A DNA stretch of 44,601 nucleotides from Fidelibacterota bacterium (GTDB lineage: Bacteria > Pseudomonadota > Alphaproteobacteria > Rhodospirillales > Rhodospirillaceae): NCBI GenBank assembly GCA_947476065.1, contig CANJPG010000022.1:1-44601 (forward strand), in the 5' to 3' direction. The notes below the pieces were generated by a model. It worked only from the letters and a program-made list of their open reading frames with translations. It had not been told where the DNA came from and did not search any database. Position 1 is the stretch's first letter. Every line of letters starts with the position of its first letter. This document shows positions 16,298 through 26,255 of the stretch, in pieces. Both the position numbers and the translations under genes were made by a program.

Positions 16298-17839
16298 ATG
16301 GCTCAAAGCATTGGCATGGCGCGCCCCGAACTGGTGCAGGTCGCTGACACTGTCGCCCGCGACAAGGGCATCGACCGCGAAGAGGTGTTCCAGGCGATGG
16401 AACAGGCCATCCAAAAGGCCGGCCGCTCCAAGTACGGCCATGAGAACGACATCCGCGCCGCCATCGACCGCAAGAACGGCGAGATTCGTCTGGCGCGTTA
16501 CATCACCGTCGTCGAGACCGTCGAAGACGAAAACACGCAGATGACGCTGGCCAAAGCGCAGCGCAAAGATCCCTCCATCGAACTTGGCGGCGTGCTGGTT
16601 GATCCGCTGCCGCCCATCGATTTCGGCCGCATTGCCGCCCAGACCGCCAAGCAGGTGATCGTGCAGAAAGTGCGCGACGCCGAGCGTGCGCGTCAGTTCA
16701 CCGAATACAAGGACCGCGTTGGCGAGATCGTCAACGGCCTGGTCAAACGCGTCGAGTTCGGCAATGTCATCGTCGATCTGGGCCGTGCGGAAGGCTTGCT
16801 CCGCCGCGACGAACTGATCCCGCGCGAGCATTTCAAAAACGGCGACCGCGTGCGCGCTTTCATCATGGACGTGCGCGAAGAACCGCGCGGTCCGCAGATT
16901 TTCCTCTCGCGCACCGCTGGTGAATTCATGGGCGCGTTGTTCGCCCAGGAAGTGCCGGAAATCTATGACGGCATCATCGAAATTAAAGCCGTCGCCCGCG
17001 ACCCCGGCAGCCGCGCCAAGATCGCCGTGATTTCAAACGACAACTCAATTGATCCGGTTGGCGCCTGCGTCGGTATGCGCGGCTCACGTGTTCAGGCTGT
17101 CGTCGCCGAACTGCAGGGCGAGAAGATCGACATCATCCAATGGAACCAGGACCCGGCGACCTTCGTCGTCAATGCCCTGGCGCCGGCGGAAGTCACCAAG
17201 GTCGTGCTCGACGAAGACTCGGGCCGTATCGAAGTGGTCGTGCCCGATGAACAGCTTTCGCTCGCCATCGGCCGCCGCGGCCAGAACGTGCGCTTGGCCT
17301 CGCAGCTGACCAGCTGGACCATCGACATCCTGACCGAAGGCGAAGAATCCGAACGCCGCCAGGAAGAGTTCCGCTCGCGCTCCAAAATGTTCATCGACGC
17401 CCTTGATGTGGACGACGTGCTCGCCCATCTCTTGGTCACCGAAGGTTTCACATCCGTGGATGAACTGGCCTTTGTGCCGCTCGAAGAGCTTACCGACATC
17501 GAAGGCTTCGACGAAGACATCGCGTCTGAATTGAAAGCCCGCGCCACCACCTACATCGAAGAAGAGAACAAAAAGGTCATGGCGCGCCTTGAGGAGCTGG
17601 GCGTGTCTGAAGACCTGGCCAATGCCGAAATCGAAGGCCTCGACTCCAAGAAAGTCATCATCCTGGCCGAAAAGGGCATCAAAACCCTGGACGACCTGGC
17701 CGATCTGGCCGGCGACGAACTGGTGGAGATGCTGGGTGCCGACGCCGGCCTGAAGGAAGACGCGGCCAATGCCATCATCATGGCGGCCCGCGCCCATTGG
17801 TTCCCGGCCGGCGAAACCGACGGCACCAAGCCGGCCTGA
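16298..17839 (+). CDS. nusA: Transcription termination/antitermination factor NusA
   Basis: NusA binds RNA polymerase and RNA and controls pausing, termination and antitermination. The 513-residue protein has the N-terminal polymerase-binding domain (1-130), an S1 domain (about 135-200), KH1 and KH2 ([34 protein letters not shown]), and two acidic helix-hairpin-helix repeats at the C-terminus (about 365-500), as in proteobacterial NusA. The ATG follows GGAG at 8 bases. It could regulate its own operon through the leader terminator at 15715-15741. Confidence 0.97.
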   Translation: MAQSIGMARPELVQVADTVARDKGIDREEVFQAMEQAIQKAGRSKYGHENDIRAAIDRKNGEIRLARYITVVETVEDENTQMTLAKAQRKDPSIELGGVLVDPLPPIDFGRIAAQTAKQVIVQKVRDAERARQFTEYKDRVGEIVNGLVKRVEFGNVIVDLGRAEGLLRRDELIPREHFKNGDRVRAFIMDVREEPRGPQIFLSRTAGEFMGALFAQEVPEIYDGIIEIKAVARDPGSRAKIAVISNDNSIDPVGACVGMRGSRVQAVVAELQGEKIDIIQWNQDPATFVVNALAPAEVTKVVLDEDSGRIEVVVPDEQLSLAIGRRGQNVRLASQLTSWTIDILTEGEESERRQEEFRSRSKMFIDALDVDDVLAHLLVTEGFTSVDELAFVPLEELTDIEGFDEDIASELKARATTYIEEENKKVMARLEELGVSEDLANAEIEGLDSKKVIILAEKGIKTLDDLADLAGDELVEMLGADAGLKEDAANAIIMAARAHWFPAGETDGTKPA

Positions 17840-17867
17840 CACGCGCAAGGAGCGGCGAAGAATACCC

Positions 17868-18572
17868 TTGGCCACGATGCCAACGACGCCAAATGCTGAC
17901 GAACCACCGGCCGGGGAAGCCCCCCAGCCGGGCGGACCAGAGGCTGGGGATAAAGAGGCTGGGGATAAAGCTGAGGATCAAGGCGGCGACCAAGACGGCG
18001 AAACCGGACCTAACCGGCGCTGCATTGCGACAGGCGAGTCGCGTCCGGTGGCCGAGCTGATCCGTTTCGTTATAGGCCCCGACAATAGCCTGGTGCCCGA
18101 CATCAATGGTCGCCTGCCGGGCCGGGGTTTGTGGTTGAGCGCCCAACGGGCTATGATAGAAACAGCGGCGTCCAAACGGATGTTCGCCAGAGCCGCGCGC
18201 AAGGATGTTTTAGTTGCCGCGGACTTGGCCGATACCGTCGCAGGTTTGCTGAAACGCCGCTGTCTCAATCATCTTGGTTTGGCGCGCCGCGCCGGACTGG
18301 TGGCCGCCGGTGCAGAGAAGGTACGTGCCCAGCTTGCGACCGGGCGCACCGCGGCTTTGTTCGAAGCGGCAGACGGATCGCCCCAGGAGCGTCGCAAGTT
18401 TGTTGCGCTGGCGCCCAACGTGCCAATGGTGGATGTCTTCACCGGCGCTGAGATGGGTACGGCTCTGGGACGCGAGGCACCCGCGGTACACGTGGGGCTT
18501 TTGCCGGGCAGGTTGACGACGACGTTGCTGGAAGACGCCGCGCGCTACGCCGGTGTTCGAAGAGTTGAATAA
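17868..18572 (+). CDS. ylxR: YlxR-type RNA-binding protein fused to an L7Ae-like domain
   Basis: The protein joins a DUF448/YlxR domain (RRCIATGESRPVAELIRFV, then GRLPGRGLWLSAQR) to a C-terminal L7Ae/L30e-like domain (NHLGLARRAGLVAAGAEKV, GTALGREAPAVHVGL). The fusion is common in alphaproteobacteria. YlxR in Gram-positives has been tied to RNase P; the role here is unproven. The start is uncertain: TTG 17868 (234 residues) has GAAG 7 bases upstream, and ATG 17877 is the alternative. The N-terminal linker contains a perfect 15-base tandem repeat encoding EAGDK twice. Confidence 0.85.
   Translation: MATMPTTPNADEPPAGEAPQPGGPEAGDKEAGDKAEDQGGDQDGETGPNRRCIATGESRPVAELIRFVIGPDNSLVPDINGRLPGRGLWLSAQRAMIETAASKRMFARAARKDVLVAADLADTVAGLLKRRCLNHLGLARRAGLVAAGAEKVRAQLATGRTAALFEAADGSPQERRKFVALAPNVPMVDVFTGAEMGTALGREAPAVHVGLLPGRLTTTLLEDAARYAGVRRVE
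17941..17970 (+). repeat. Perfect 15-base tandem duplication inside the YlxR gene
   Basis: The unit AGGCTGGGGATAAAG occurs twice head to tail (17941-17955, 17956-17970). It is in frame and duplicates an EAGDK stretch in the acidic linker, a likely site of replication-slippage length variation. Confidence 0.95.
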
Positions 18573-18608
18573 GCGAACAGTTGAATACGAAGGTACGGTT
18601 AGGAAAGC

Positions 18609-21143
18609 ATGCCGAGCGACACCAAGACCAAGAGACCTCTGTCCTTAAGCGGCGGAAAACTCGAACTCAAAAAGACGGTCGAGACCGGTCAGGTCCGCCA
18701 GAGCTTTTCGCACGGCCGTTCCAAGGTCGTTCAGGTCGAGCGCAAGCGCAAACGCCAGTTCGAGATGGGCGCCGACGGTAAGGTGCAAGAAGTCAAATCC
18801 GCGCCGGTCAGCCTCAAAGATAAAGCCACGGCGGAACTCTTCGCCAAGGAAACCATCGCCGTCCAACAGCACGGCACGCTGACCAACGACGAGAAGGCCC
18901 ACCGCCTCAAGGCGCTGCAAGAAGCCATCAAGGCCGACGAGGAAAGCCGCCGGATCGCCGAAGAGGACGCCAAGCGTCAGGCCGAAATCGACGCCCTGCG
19001 CGCCGAGGAAGAAAAACTGCGCGCCGAGCTGGAGCCGCCCGCCGCCGCCGAGCCCGCCGCCGAAGCAGCCCCCGCGCGCGCCGATGCGCCCACCGCTGTA
19101 CCCACCAGCACGACGCCGGAAGTCGGAGCACCGCTGGTGCGCCGCGAACTGGTCGAAGAGGAAGACGACGACGACGCCAAGCGCCGCAAGGCCAAGACCG
19201 GCCACAAGCCGCCGATGGTCAAGCGCACCGAGCCGCGCCGCCGCGCCGGCAAGCTGTCGATCGGTGCCGCCCTCGAAGGCGACGACGCCGTCGAACGCAG
19301 CCGCTCCATCGCCTCCATGCGCCGTGCCGTCGAGAAAGAGCGCCGCAAGGCACAGCTCAAGCAGCCGATGAACACGGATAAAGTTGTCCGCGAAGTGATC
19401 GTGCCCGAGACCATCACGGTGCAGGAACTCTCCAACCGTATGGCCGAGCGCGCCGTCAACGTCATCAAGTCGCTGATGAAACTGGGTATCATGGCTACAA
19501 TTAATGAAGTCATCGATGCCGACACCGCCGAACTGGTGATTCAGGAATTCGGCCACCGCGTCAAACGCGTCAACGAATCATCGGTCGAAGACAATCTCAA
19601 GACCGGGCCCGACGAGGCGACGGTGATGAAGACGCGCCCGCCGGTGGTCACCATTATGGGCCACGTCGACCACGGCAAGACCTCGCTGCTCGATGCCATG
19701 CGCTCGGCCAATGTCGCGGGCGGCGAAGCCGGCGGCATCACCCAGCACATCGGCGCCTATCAGGTGCGCACGAGCAACGGCCACAAGATCACGTTCATCG
19801 ATACGCCCGGCCACGAAGCCTTCACCGCCATGCGCGCGCGCGGCGCCAAGGTCACCGACATCGTGATCCTGGTCGTGGCCGCCGACGACGGCATCATGCC
19901 GCAGACCATCGAAGCCATTAAGCATGCCAAGGCGGCGGGCGTTCCGATCATCGTCGCCATCAATAAAAGCGACAAGCCGGGCGCAAATCCGCAGCGCGTG
20001 AAGACCGACCTGCTCAGCCACGAGATCGTGGTCGAAGACATGGGCGGCGAGACGCTGTGCATCGAGGTCTCGGCCTTGAAGAAGACCAACCTCGACAAAC
20101 TCGAGGAAGCCATTTTGCTGCAGGCGGAAGTGCTGGATCTGAAGGCCAATCCCGACCGCGCCGCCGAAGGTGCGATCATCGAAGCCAAAATGGAAAAGGG
20201 CGTCGGTTCCGTCGGCACCGTGCTCGTCCAGCGCGGCACCTTGCACATCGGCGACATCTTCGTCGCTGGCGCCGAGTGGGGCCGCGTGCGCGTGCTGATC
20301 AACGAGCACGGCAAGCAGGTCAAATCGGCGATGCCCTCGGCCCCAGTGGAAGTCGTTGGCTTCGGCGGCACGCCGGCCGCCGGCGATGACTTTGTTGTTG
20401 TTGCCGATGAAGCCAAGGCCCGCGAAGTCGCCGAATTCCGCCGCCGCAAGATCCGCGACAAGGAACATGTCGCCTCGGTCGGCGGCTCGACCATGGAGCA
20501 GATGTTCGCCAAGATCAAAGCCGGCGCTGCCAAAGAGCTGGCCGTCGTCGTGAAAACCGACGTGCAGGGTTCGGTCGAAGCTTTGACCGGCGCGCTCAAC
20601 AAGCTGGGCACGGACCTGGTGAAGGTCAACGTGATCCACGGCGCTGTCGGTCCCATCAGCGAAGCCGACGTCACGCTCGCCAAAGCATCCGGCGCCCTCA
20701 TCATCGGCTTCAACGTCCGCGCCAATGCCCAGGCCCGCGAGATCGCGAAACGGGATGGCATCGACATCCGCTATTACTCGATCATCTATGACGTCGCCGA
20801 TGACATGAAGCTCCTCTTGACCGGCATGCTGGCGCCGACCTTCAAGGAAAACTTCATCGGTTACGCCAACATCCGCGAAGTCTTCAACGTCACCAAGGTC
20901 GGCAAGGTCGCCGGCTGCATGGTCACCGAAGGCGTCATCAAGCGCGGCTGCAAGGTGCGTCTGCTCCGCGACAACATCGTCATCCACGAAGGCGATCTGT
21001 CGCAGCTCAAGCGCTTCAAGGACGACGTCAAGGAAGTCCGCGAAGGCTATGAGTGCGGCATCGCGCTGGCCAACTACCAGGACATCCAGAAGGGCGACGT
21101 CATCGAGTGCTTCGAAATGGAGCGCCAGATCGCCACGCTTTAG
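18609..21143 (+). CDS. infB: Translation initiation factor IF-2
   Basis: The GTPase that brings initiator tRNA to the 30S subunit. The 844-residue protein has the small N-terminal domain ([21 protein letters not shown]), a long charged, Ala/Glu-rich linker (about 50-230), the IF2-N domain ([20 protein letters not shown]), the GTPase domain with G1 GHVDHGKT at 351-358, DTPGHEAF and NKSD, and domains II-IV. The ATG has AGGAAAGC directly upstream. Fully intact and in its usual operon place. Confidence 0.97.
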   Translation: MPSDTKTKRPLSLSGGKLELKKTVETGQVRQSFSHGRSKVVQVERKRKRQFEMGADGKVQEVKSAPVSLKDKATAELFAKETIAVQQHGTLTNDEKAHRLKALQEAIKADEESRRIAEEDAKRQAEIDALRAEEEKLRAELEPPAAAEPAAEAAPARADAPTAVPTSTTPEVGAPLVRRELVEEEDDDDAKRRKAKTGHKPPMVKRTEPRRRAGKLSIGAALEGDDAVERSRSIASMRRAVEKERRKAQLKQPMNTDKVVREVIVPETITVQELSNRMAERAVNVIKSLMKLGIMATINEVIDADTAELVIQEFGHRVKRVNESSVEDNLKTGPDEATVMKTRPPVVTIMGHVDHGKTSLLDAMRSANVAGGEAGGITQHIGAYQVRTSNGHKITFIDTPGHEAFTAMRARGAKVTDIVILVVAADDGIMPQTIEAIKHAKAAGVPIIVAINKSDKPGANPQRVKTDLLSHEIVVEDMGGETLCIEVSALKKTNLDKLEEAILLQAEVLDLKANPDRAAEGAIIEAKMEKGVGSVGTVLVQRGTLHIGDIFVAGAEWGRVRVLINEHGKQVKSAMPSAPVEVVGFGGTPAAGDDFVVVADEAKAREVAEFRRRKIRDKEHVASVGGSTMEQMFAKIKAGAAKELAVVVKTDVQGSVEALTGALNKLGTDLVKVNVIHGAVGPISEADVTLAKASGALIIGFNVRANAQAREIAKRDGIDIRYYSIIYDVADDMKLLLTGMLAPTFKENFIGYANIREVFNVTKVGKVAGCMVTEGVIKRGCKVRLLRDNIVIHEGDLSQLKRFKDDVKEVREGYECGIALANYQDIQKGDVIECFEMERQIATL

Positions 21144-21180
21144 GCGGAGCGGCAGCCCGGCTGCGCTGTAAGGAATCGTC

Positions 21181-21633
21181 ATGGCGAGACAACGGCCGAA
21201 AGCCCCCGGCCAGAGGCAACTGCGCATCGGCGAAGAGCTGCGCCACATCCTGGCCGGAATCTTTGAACGCGAAGTCTTCCGCGACCCGGCGCTCTACGAC
21301 GTGCGCCTGACCGTCACCGAAGTGCGCCCGAGTCCCGACCTGCGCCATGCGCGGGTCTATGTGGTGCCGCTGGGCGGCGGCAACATGCCCTTGATCCTTG
21401 AAGGCCTGAAACGCGTGAAGCCGTTCCTGCGCCGGGAAGTGGCCGCCCGCGTATCATTCAAGTTCATCCCCGACCTGATCTTCTCGGCCGACACCACCTT
21501 CGACGAGGCCGAGCACATCTCGCGCCTGTTACACAAACCCGAGGTCGCCCGCGACATCTGGCCCGGCAGCGAAGATGGGGCCGAGGGTGGTCCCGAAAGC
21601 GACGGCGAAAAAGCGCGGGACGAGGACGAATAG
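21181..21633 (+). CDS. rbfA: 30S ribosome-binding factor RbfA
   Basis: RbfA binds immature 30S subunits and aids 16S rRNA 5'-end processing. The 150-residue protein has the KH-like family core: RQLRIGEELRHILAGIF, LTVTEVRPSPDLRHARVYV, LRREVAARVSFKFIPDLIF and DTTFDEAEHISRLL. An acidic C-terminal tail extends beyond the E. coli length. The ATG at 21181 follows TAAGGA at 6 bases. The truB start abuts its stop. Confidence 0.95.
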   Translation: MARQRPKAPGQRQLRIGEELRHILAGIFEREVFRDPALYDVRLTVTEVRPSPDLRHARVYVVPLGGGNMPLILEGLKRVKPFLRREVAARVSFKFIPDLIFSADTTFDEAEHISRLLHKPEVARDIWPGSEDGAEGGPESDGEKARDEDE

Positions 21634-22572
21634 GTGGGCCGCAAGCAGAAGGGCCGGCCGATCAGCGGATGGATTGTTGTCGATAAGCCGAGCGGCATGA
21701 CCGCGGCCACGGTAGTCGCCCGCGTCAAACGGGCCCTCGACGCCGCCAAGGTCGGCCATGGCGGCACCCTCGACCCGCTTGCCACAGGAATATTACCCCT
21801 TGCCCTCGGCGAGGCCACCAAGACCGTCAGCTTTGCGATGGACGGCCGCAAGACCTACGAATTCGAGGTCACCTGGGGAGCCTCCACCGACACCGACGAC
21901 AGCGACGGCACGGTCACCGACACCTCCGACGTGCGCCCCGATGCTGCAACAATTGCTGCAGCATTGCCCGCCTTTACCGGCATTATTCAACAGGTCCCGC
22001 CCGACTATTCAGCCATAAAAGTCGCCGGACGGCGGGCCTATGACATGGCCCGCAACAACGAAGCCCTGGACCTGGCCGCCCGGCCGGTCGATGTGCGCAG
22101 CTTTACCCTGCTGGCCACGCCTGAGTCGCAGGCGTCGGCGGACCATTCCCGCTTCCGGGTCGAGTGCGGCAAGGGCACCTATATCCGCGCCCTGGTGCGC
22201 GACCTGGCCCAACACTTAGGGACCCTGGGCCATATCTCGGTGCTGCGCCGGACCGTCTGCGGCAATTTCAGCGAAAAAGGGGCGATTTCCCTGGAAAACC
22301 TGGAGGTTTTGGGCCATAAAGCCGCCGATTCTGCGTATCTTCTCCCGGTCAAGACCGTGCTGGACGACATCCCGGCTCTGGCCCTGACCGATGAAGAGGC
22401 CCGCCGCATGACCCTAGGCCAAGCCGTCGCGCTTTGGCCGGTGGTAAGGCGAAATCCCCAAACTGGTCTGGAGCAGGGAACTGCGGTCCAGGCCCTGTGC
22501 GGGGACAAGCTGATTGCGGTGGCCGAGGTCGGGAACGGCATGATCCGTCCCGTCCGTGTTTTAAACCACTGA
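21634..22572 (+). CDS. truB: tRNA pseudouridine(55) synthase
   Basis: TruB isomerises U55 in the T-loop of tRNAs. The 312-residue protein begins at a GTG directly after the rbfA TAG, suggesting translational coupling. Catalytic Asp47 lies in [14 protein letters not shown], and [32 protein letters not shown] and [13 protein letters not shown] match the family. A C-terminal PUA-like segment completes it. Standard operon neighbour between rbfA and rpsO. Confidence 0.97.
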   Translation: MGRKQKGRPISGWIVVDKPSGMTAATVVARVKRALDAAKVGHGGTLDPLATGILPLALGEATKTVSFAMDGRKTYEFEVTWGASTDTDDSDGTVTDTSDVRPDAATIAAALPAFTGIIQQVPPDYSAIKVAGRRAYDMARNNEALDLAARPVDVRSFTLLATPESQASADHSRFRVECGKGTYIRALVRDLAQHLGTLGHISVLRRTVCGNFSEKGAISLENLEVLGHKAADSAYLLPVKTVLDDIPALALTDEEARRMTLGQAVALWPVVRRNPQTGLEQGTAVQALCGDKLIAVAEVGNGMIRPVRVLNH

Positions 22573-22588
22573 CTTTAAGGAGTACCCG

Positions 22589-22858
22589 ATGTCGATTAGT
22601 GCTGATCGCAAACAAGAGCTCATCAAAGAATACGCCATTAAGGACAGCGATACCGGTTCGCCGGAAGTCCAGGTGGCCGTGCTCTCTGAACGCATCAAGA
22701 ATCTCACCGAACACCTGAAAGGCCACAACAAGGACAACCACTCGCGCCGTGGTCTCCTGGTCATGGTCGGCCAGCGCCGCCGTCTGCTTGATTATCTCAA
22801 GAAGACCAATAGCGGCCGTTACGATTCTCTGATCTCCCGTCTCGGCTTGCGGCGTTAA
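22589..22858 (+). CDS. rpsO: 30S ribosomal protein S15
   Basis: The 89-residue protein is a full-length S15, with [20 protein letters not shown], the RNA-binding [20 protein letters not shown], and the end [12 protein letters not shown]. It binds the central domain of 16S rRNA early in assembly. TAAGGAG lies 6 bases before the ATG. It is followed by a long hairpin and the pnp leader, the usual rpsO-pnp arrangement. Confidence 0.98.
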   Translation: MSISADRKQELIKEYAIKDSDTGSPEVQVAVLSERIKNLTEHLKGHNKDNHSRRGLLVMVGQRRRLLDYLKKTNSGRYDSLISRLGLRR

Positions 22859-23191
22859 ACGCCTGCACGCCACCCAGACGCCGATGGAAGCCGTTTCGCG
22901 CCCCTCGCTTTAGTCGAGTGGGCGCGTTTCGGCTTTGATACAGCGACGGCCTCTGGTTTCACTGTTATCGCTGTTCTCGCCAAAGCGCAGGTGCGCCCAG
23001 GCGTGCGCGACGAAGGAGCTGCATGTGCGGCTCGTTTGCTTAAGGTGCATGGCGCTCCATATGGACGCCGTGCGGGATCGAAATCCCGGCTCGCTAACCT
23101 CTGACCGTATGCGCTTACAAGGGTAGGCATCCATCGGTGAGCCGGGCGCACAATCTGGTGCCGGTCCATGGGGTAAGAAGGAAGAAAAAAT
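22859..23191 (+). other. Structured rpsO-pnp intergenic/leader region, no gene seen
   Basis: This 333-base gap contains no convincing gene. It holds the long hairpin at 22888-22935, a near-palindrome around TCCATATGGA (23056-23065) and a 6-base-pair stem with a CGAA loop (23073-23088). A ribosome site, AAGGAAG, precedes pnp. In E. coli the pnp leader is cut by RNase III and controlled by PNPase; the hairpins here could serve the same purpose. Confidence 0.5.
22888..22936 (+). terminator. Long hairpin after rpsO, possible terminator or RNase III site
   Basis: AAGCCG (22888-22893) pairs with CGGCTT (22930-22935). After an internal TTT/TTT loop, CGCGCCC pairs with GGGCGCG, and CTCG with CGAG. 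Only three Ts follow, so termination would be weak. It may instead be a processing site between rpsO and pnp. Confidence 0.55.
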
Positions 23192-25318
23192 ATGACGATG
23201 TTCAAAGTGACGCGTAAGGAAATCGAATGGGGCGGCCGCAAGCTCGTCCTGGAAACCGGCAAGATCGCGCGCCAGGCTGACGGCGCCGTGCTGGTCACCT
23301 ACGGCGAGACCACGGTGCTGTGCACCGCCGTCGGCGCCAAGTCGCCGAAGCCCGGCGTCGATTTCTTCCCGCTGACCGTCAACTACCAGGAAAAGACTTT
23401 CGCGGCCGGCAAGATTCCGGGCGGCTTCTTCAAGCGTGAAGGCCGTCCGACCGAAAAGGAAGTGCTGACCTCGCGCCTCATCGACCGCCCGATCCGCCCG
23501 CTGTTCCACGCCGGCTACCGCAACGAGACACAAGTTGTGTGTACCGTGTTGTCGCACGATCTCAAGAACGATCCGGACGTCGTTGCCATGATCGGCGCTT
23601 CGGCCGCCCTGACCATCTCGGGCATTCCCTTCCTCGGCCCCATCGCGGCCGCCCGCGTCGGCTATGTCGACGGTAGCTACGTGCTCAACCCGAAGATGGA
23701 CGAGCTGGACAAGTCCTCCCTCGACCTCGTGCTCGCCGCCACCAGCGAAGGCGTGCTGATGGTCGAATCCGAAGCCAAGGAATTGTCGGAAGAGATCATG
23801 CTCGGCGCCGTCACGTTCGGCCATGAGCAGATGATGCCGGTGATCAAGATGATCATCGCTTTGGCTCAGGCTTGCGCCAAGGACCCGCGCGACATTCCGC
23901 CAGAAGCCCCGGAAGTCGTGGCCGTGAAGACCAAGCTCGCGAGTTTCGCGGGCGAACTGTCCGAAGCCTACAAAAACCAGGTGAAACAGGACCGTTACGC
24001 CGCCGTCGGCGACGTGAAGAAAAAAGCCATCGCCAGCTTGGGCGATAATGCTGTCGAAGTCGCCGTTGCCGGTGGTGTGTTCAAGCACATGGAAGCCGAC
24101 GTCGTGCGCGGCAACATCCTCAAGACCGGCGTGCGTATCGACGGACGCGACACCAAGACCGTGCGCCCCATTGAGATTGATGTCGGCGTTCTGCCCCGCA
24201 CCCACGGCTCGGCCCTGTTCACCCGCGGCGAGACCCAAGCGCTGGTCACCACCACGCTCGGCACAGGCCAAGACGAACAGATCATCGACGCGCTCGAAGG
24301 CGAATACCGCCAGAACTTCATGCTGCATTACAACTTCCCGCCGTATTCAGTCGGTGAAGCCGGCCGCATGGGCAGCCCGGGCCGCCGCGAAATCGGCCAC
24401 GGCAAGCTGGCCTGGCGCGCCATCCATCCGCTGTTGCCGAAGTCCGATGCGTTCCCCTACACGCTGCGCGTTGTCTCTGAGATCACCGAATCCAACGGCT
24501 CCTCGTCCATGGCCACCGTCTGCGGCAGCTCGCTCGCGCTGATGGATGCCGGCGTGCCCCTTGGTAGGCCTGTTGCCGGTATCGCCATGGGCCTGATCAA
24601 GGAAGGCAACGACTTCGCTGTCCTGTCCGACATCCTGGGTGACGAAGATCATCTGGGCGACATGGACTTCAAGGTCGCCGGCACCGATGCTGGCGTGACC
24701 GCCTTGCAGATGGACATCAAGATCACGTCCATCACCCGCGAGATCATGGAGATCGCCCTGCGCCAGGCACGCGACGGCCGTCTGCATATCCTCGGCGAAA
24801 TGGCCAAGGCCATGACCGGAGCCCGTGACTCGGTGGCGCAGCACGCGCCGCGCATCACGACGCTGACGGTTCCCAAAGACAAGATCCGCGAGATCATCGG
24901 CACCGGCGGCAAGGTCATCCGCGAACTGCAAGAGTCCACCGGCACCAAGATCGACATCGAGGACGACGGCACCGTGCGCGTCGCCTCGGCCGATCAGGAC
25001 AAGATGGAAGAAGCTGTGCGCCGCATCAAAGACATCGTTGCGGAGCCGGAACTGGGCGCCATCTACACCGGCACCGTGGTCAAGATCATGGACTTCGGCG
25101 CCTTCGTGAATTTCCTCGGCAAGCGCGACGGCCTTGTGCACATCTCGGAGCTAGCCTCCAAGCGCGTGCAGAACGTAAGCGACGTCGTCAAGGAAGGCGA
25201 TATCGTGAAGGTGAAGTGCCTGGGCGTCGATGACCGCGGCAAGGTGAAGCTGTCGATGAAGCGCATCGACCAAGTCACCGGCAAGGAGATCGAAGCCGCC
25301 GAAGCCAACGCCGGCTAA
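23192..25318 (+). CDS. pnp: Polyribonucleotide nucleotidyltransferase (PNPase)
   Basis: The phosphorolytic 3'-5' exoribonuclease of the RNA degradosome. The 708-residue protein has two RNase PH-like domains; the second carries the catalytic aspartates in [20 protein letters not shown] domain ([19 protein letters not shown]) and an S1 domain ([19 protein letters not shown]) follow. ATG 23192 has AAGGAAG upstream. Complete, and in its conserved place after rpsO. Confidence 0.98.
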   Translation: MTMFKVTRKEIEWGGRKLVLETGKIARQADGAVLVTYGETTVLCTAVGAKSPKPGVDFFPLTVNYQEKTFAAGKIPGGFFKREGRPTEKEVLTSRLIDRPIRPLFHAGYRNETQVVCTVLSHDLKNDPDVVAMIGASAALTISGIPFLGPIAAARVGYVDGSYVLNPKMDELDKSSLDLVLAATSEGVLMVESEAKELSEEIMLGAVTFGHEQMMPVIKMIIALAQACAKDPRDIPPEAPEVVAVKTKLASFAGELSEAYKNQVKQDRYAAVGDVKKKAIASLGDNAVEVAVAGGVFKHMEADVVRGNILKTGVRIDGRDTKTVRPIEIDVGVLPRTHGSALFTRGETQALVTTTLGTGQDEQIIDALEGEYRQNFMLHYNFPPYSVGEAGRMGSPGRREIGHGKLAWRAIHPLLPKSDAFPYTLRVVSEITESNGSSSMATVCGSSLALMDAGVPLGRPVAGIAMGLIKEGNDFAVLSDILGDEDHLGDMDFKVAGTDAGVTALQMDIKITSITREIMEIALRQARDGRLHILGEMAKAMTGARDSVAQHAPRITTLTVPKDKIREIIGTGGKVIRELQESTGTKIDIEDDGTVRVASADQDKMEEAVRRIKDIVAEPELGAIYTGTVVKIMDFGAFVNFLGKRDGLVHISELASKRVQNVSDVVKEGDIVKVKCLGVDDRGKVKLSMKRIDQVTGKEIEAAEANAG

Positions 25319-25329
25319 CGCGGGCGTTC

Positions 25330-26073
25330 TTGGCTATCTTTCCGCGCATCATCGGCCATCGCGGCAGCCCGCGGTCGGCGCCAGAGAATACTCTGGCGTC
25401 GTTCCGCAGGGCGGCCCAAGACGGCGCGCGGTGGGTTGAATTCGACGCGGCCCTCACCCTTGATGGCCGCGTCGTCATTTTTCACGATGATGAGTTGGAC
25501 CGCACGTCCGATGGCTCCGGCCTTTTGGCTGACGCCACCTTCGAGCAGCTGGCGGCGCTTGATGCTGGCGGCTGGTTCGCGCCGGAATTCAAAGGCGAGA
25601 TGATCCCGACCCTCGAAGAAGCCCTCGAACTGTTTGCCAACTTCAATCTCGGCTTCAATATGGAGCTGAAAACCGACAAAGGCCGCGAGGTCGATCTGGC
25701 CGCCGCCGCCCTGCCGATTGTTCTGGATAGCTGGCCCTCGAGTCTGCCGACCCCTCTGATCTCGAGCTTTTCTCGCCAGGCCCTGGCCGCCGCCAAAGAC
25801 ATCGCGCCCCAGTGGCCGCGCGGCTTTCTCTTCGACCGCCTGCCCGAGGACTGGCGCGAGGCGGCCAAGCTGCTCGGGGCGGCGACCTTGAACGCCAATC
25901 ACAAACACCTCACGCGCGACCAGGTGCTGGAAATTCGCGGCCTGGGCTACGGCGTCATGGCCTATACGGTCAATGAGCCGGCGCGGGCCGAGACCCTGTT
26001 TGCCTGGGGCGTTGAGGCGGTTTTCACCGATATTCCCGGTGAAATGATCGCGGCTTTTGCCAAATTAACATGA
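25330..26073 (+). CDS. ugpQ: Glycerophosphodiester phosphodiesterase
   Basis: It hydrolyses glycerophosphodiesters to glycerol-3-phosphate and an alcohol. The 247-residue protein opens with the GDPD signature IIGHRGSPRSAPENTLASF, followed by VEFDAALTLDGRVVIFHDDELDRT; these carry the two catalytic histidines and the metal-binding acids. NMELKTDKG and a C-terminal YTVNEPARAETLFAWGVEAVFTD in two parts are also typical. No signal peptide, so the UgpQ-like cytoplasmic type. The TTG start lies 11 bases after the pnp stop and lacks a good ribosome site. Confidence 0.9.
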   Translation: MAIFPRIIGHRGSPRSAPENTLASFRRAAQDGARWVEFDAALTLDGRVVIFHDDELDRTSDGSGLLADATFEQLAALDAGGWFAPEFKGEMIPTLEEALELFANFNLGFNMELKTDKGREVDLAAAALPIVLDSWPSSLPTPLISSFSRQALAAAKDIAPQWPRGFLFDRLPEDWREAAKLLGAATLNANHKHLTRDQVLEIRGLGYGVMAYTVNEPARAETLFAWGVEAVFTDIPGEMIAAFAKLT

Positions 26074-26121
26074 TACTTCAATTATTTAACTGCCCCGCGC
26101 CGCAAAGCCCCGTAAGGTTGC

Positions 26122-26150
26122 TTGGATCAAGAACCCACGCACCCTATATT
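26122..26150 (+). promoter_or_regulatory. Sigma70-type promoter before the nitronate monooxygenase gene
   Basis: TTGGAT (26122-26127) and TATATT (26145-26150) are separated by exactly 17 bases. Immediately downstream, GCGGGCG (26151-26157) and CGCCCGC (26163-26169) form a perfect 7-base-pair inverted repeat over the expected transcription start, which could be an operator or a leader stem. Confidence 0.65.
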
Positions 26151-26255
26151 GCGGGCGCGAATCGCCCGCCGGCGGAGAAAGACCTCGGTTTCAGAAATTT
26201 GAGGTTTGGGCGCGGCTCCACACAAACACGATCCAACGTAAGGTAAATCGCCCGC

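Noticed and set aside
15365-16831. 488-codon open frame on the minus strand
   Set aside because: It lies opposite trmB, rimP and nusA, which have clear family motifs. High GC makes long antisense open frames common, and the translation shows no recognisable domain.
19578-21248. 556-codon minus-strand open frame opposite infB
   Set aside because: It is a shadow of infB, with composition typical of antisense frames (Asp/Val/Gly/His-rich) and no family motif.
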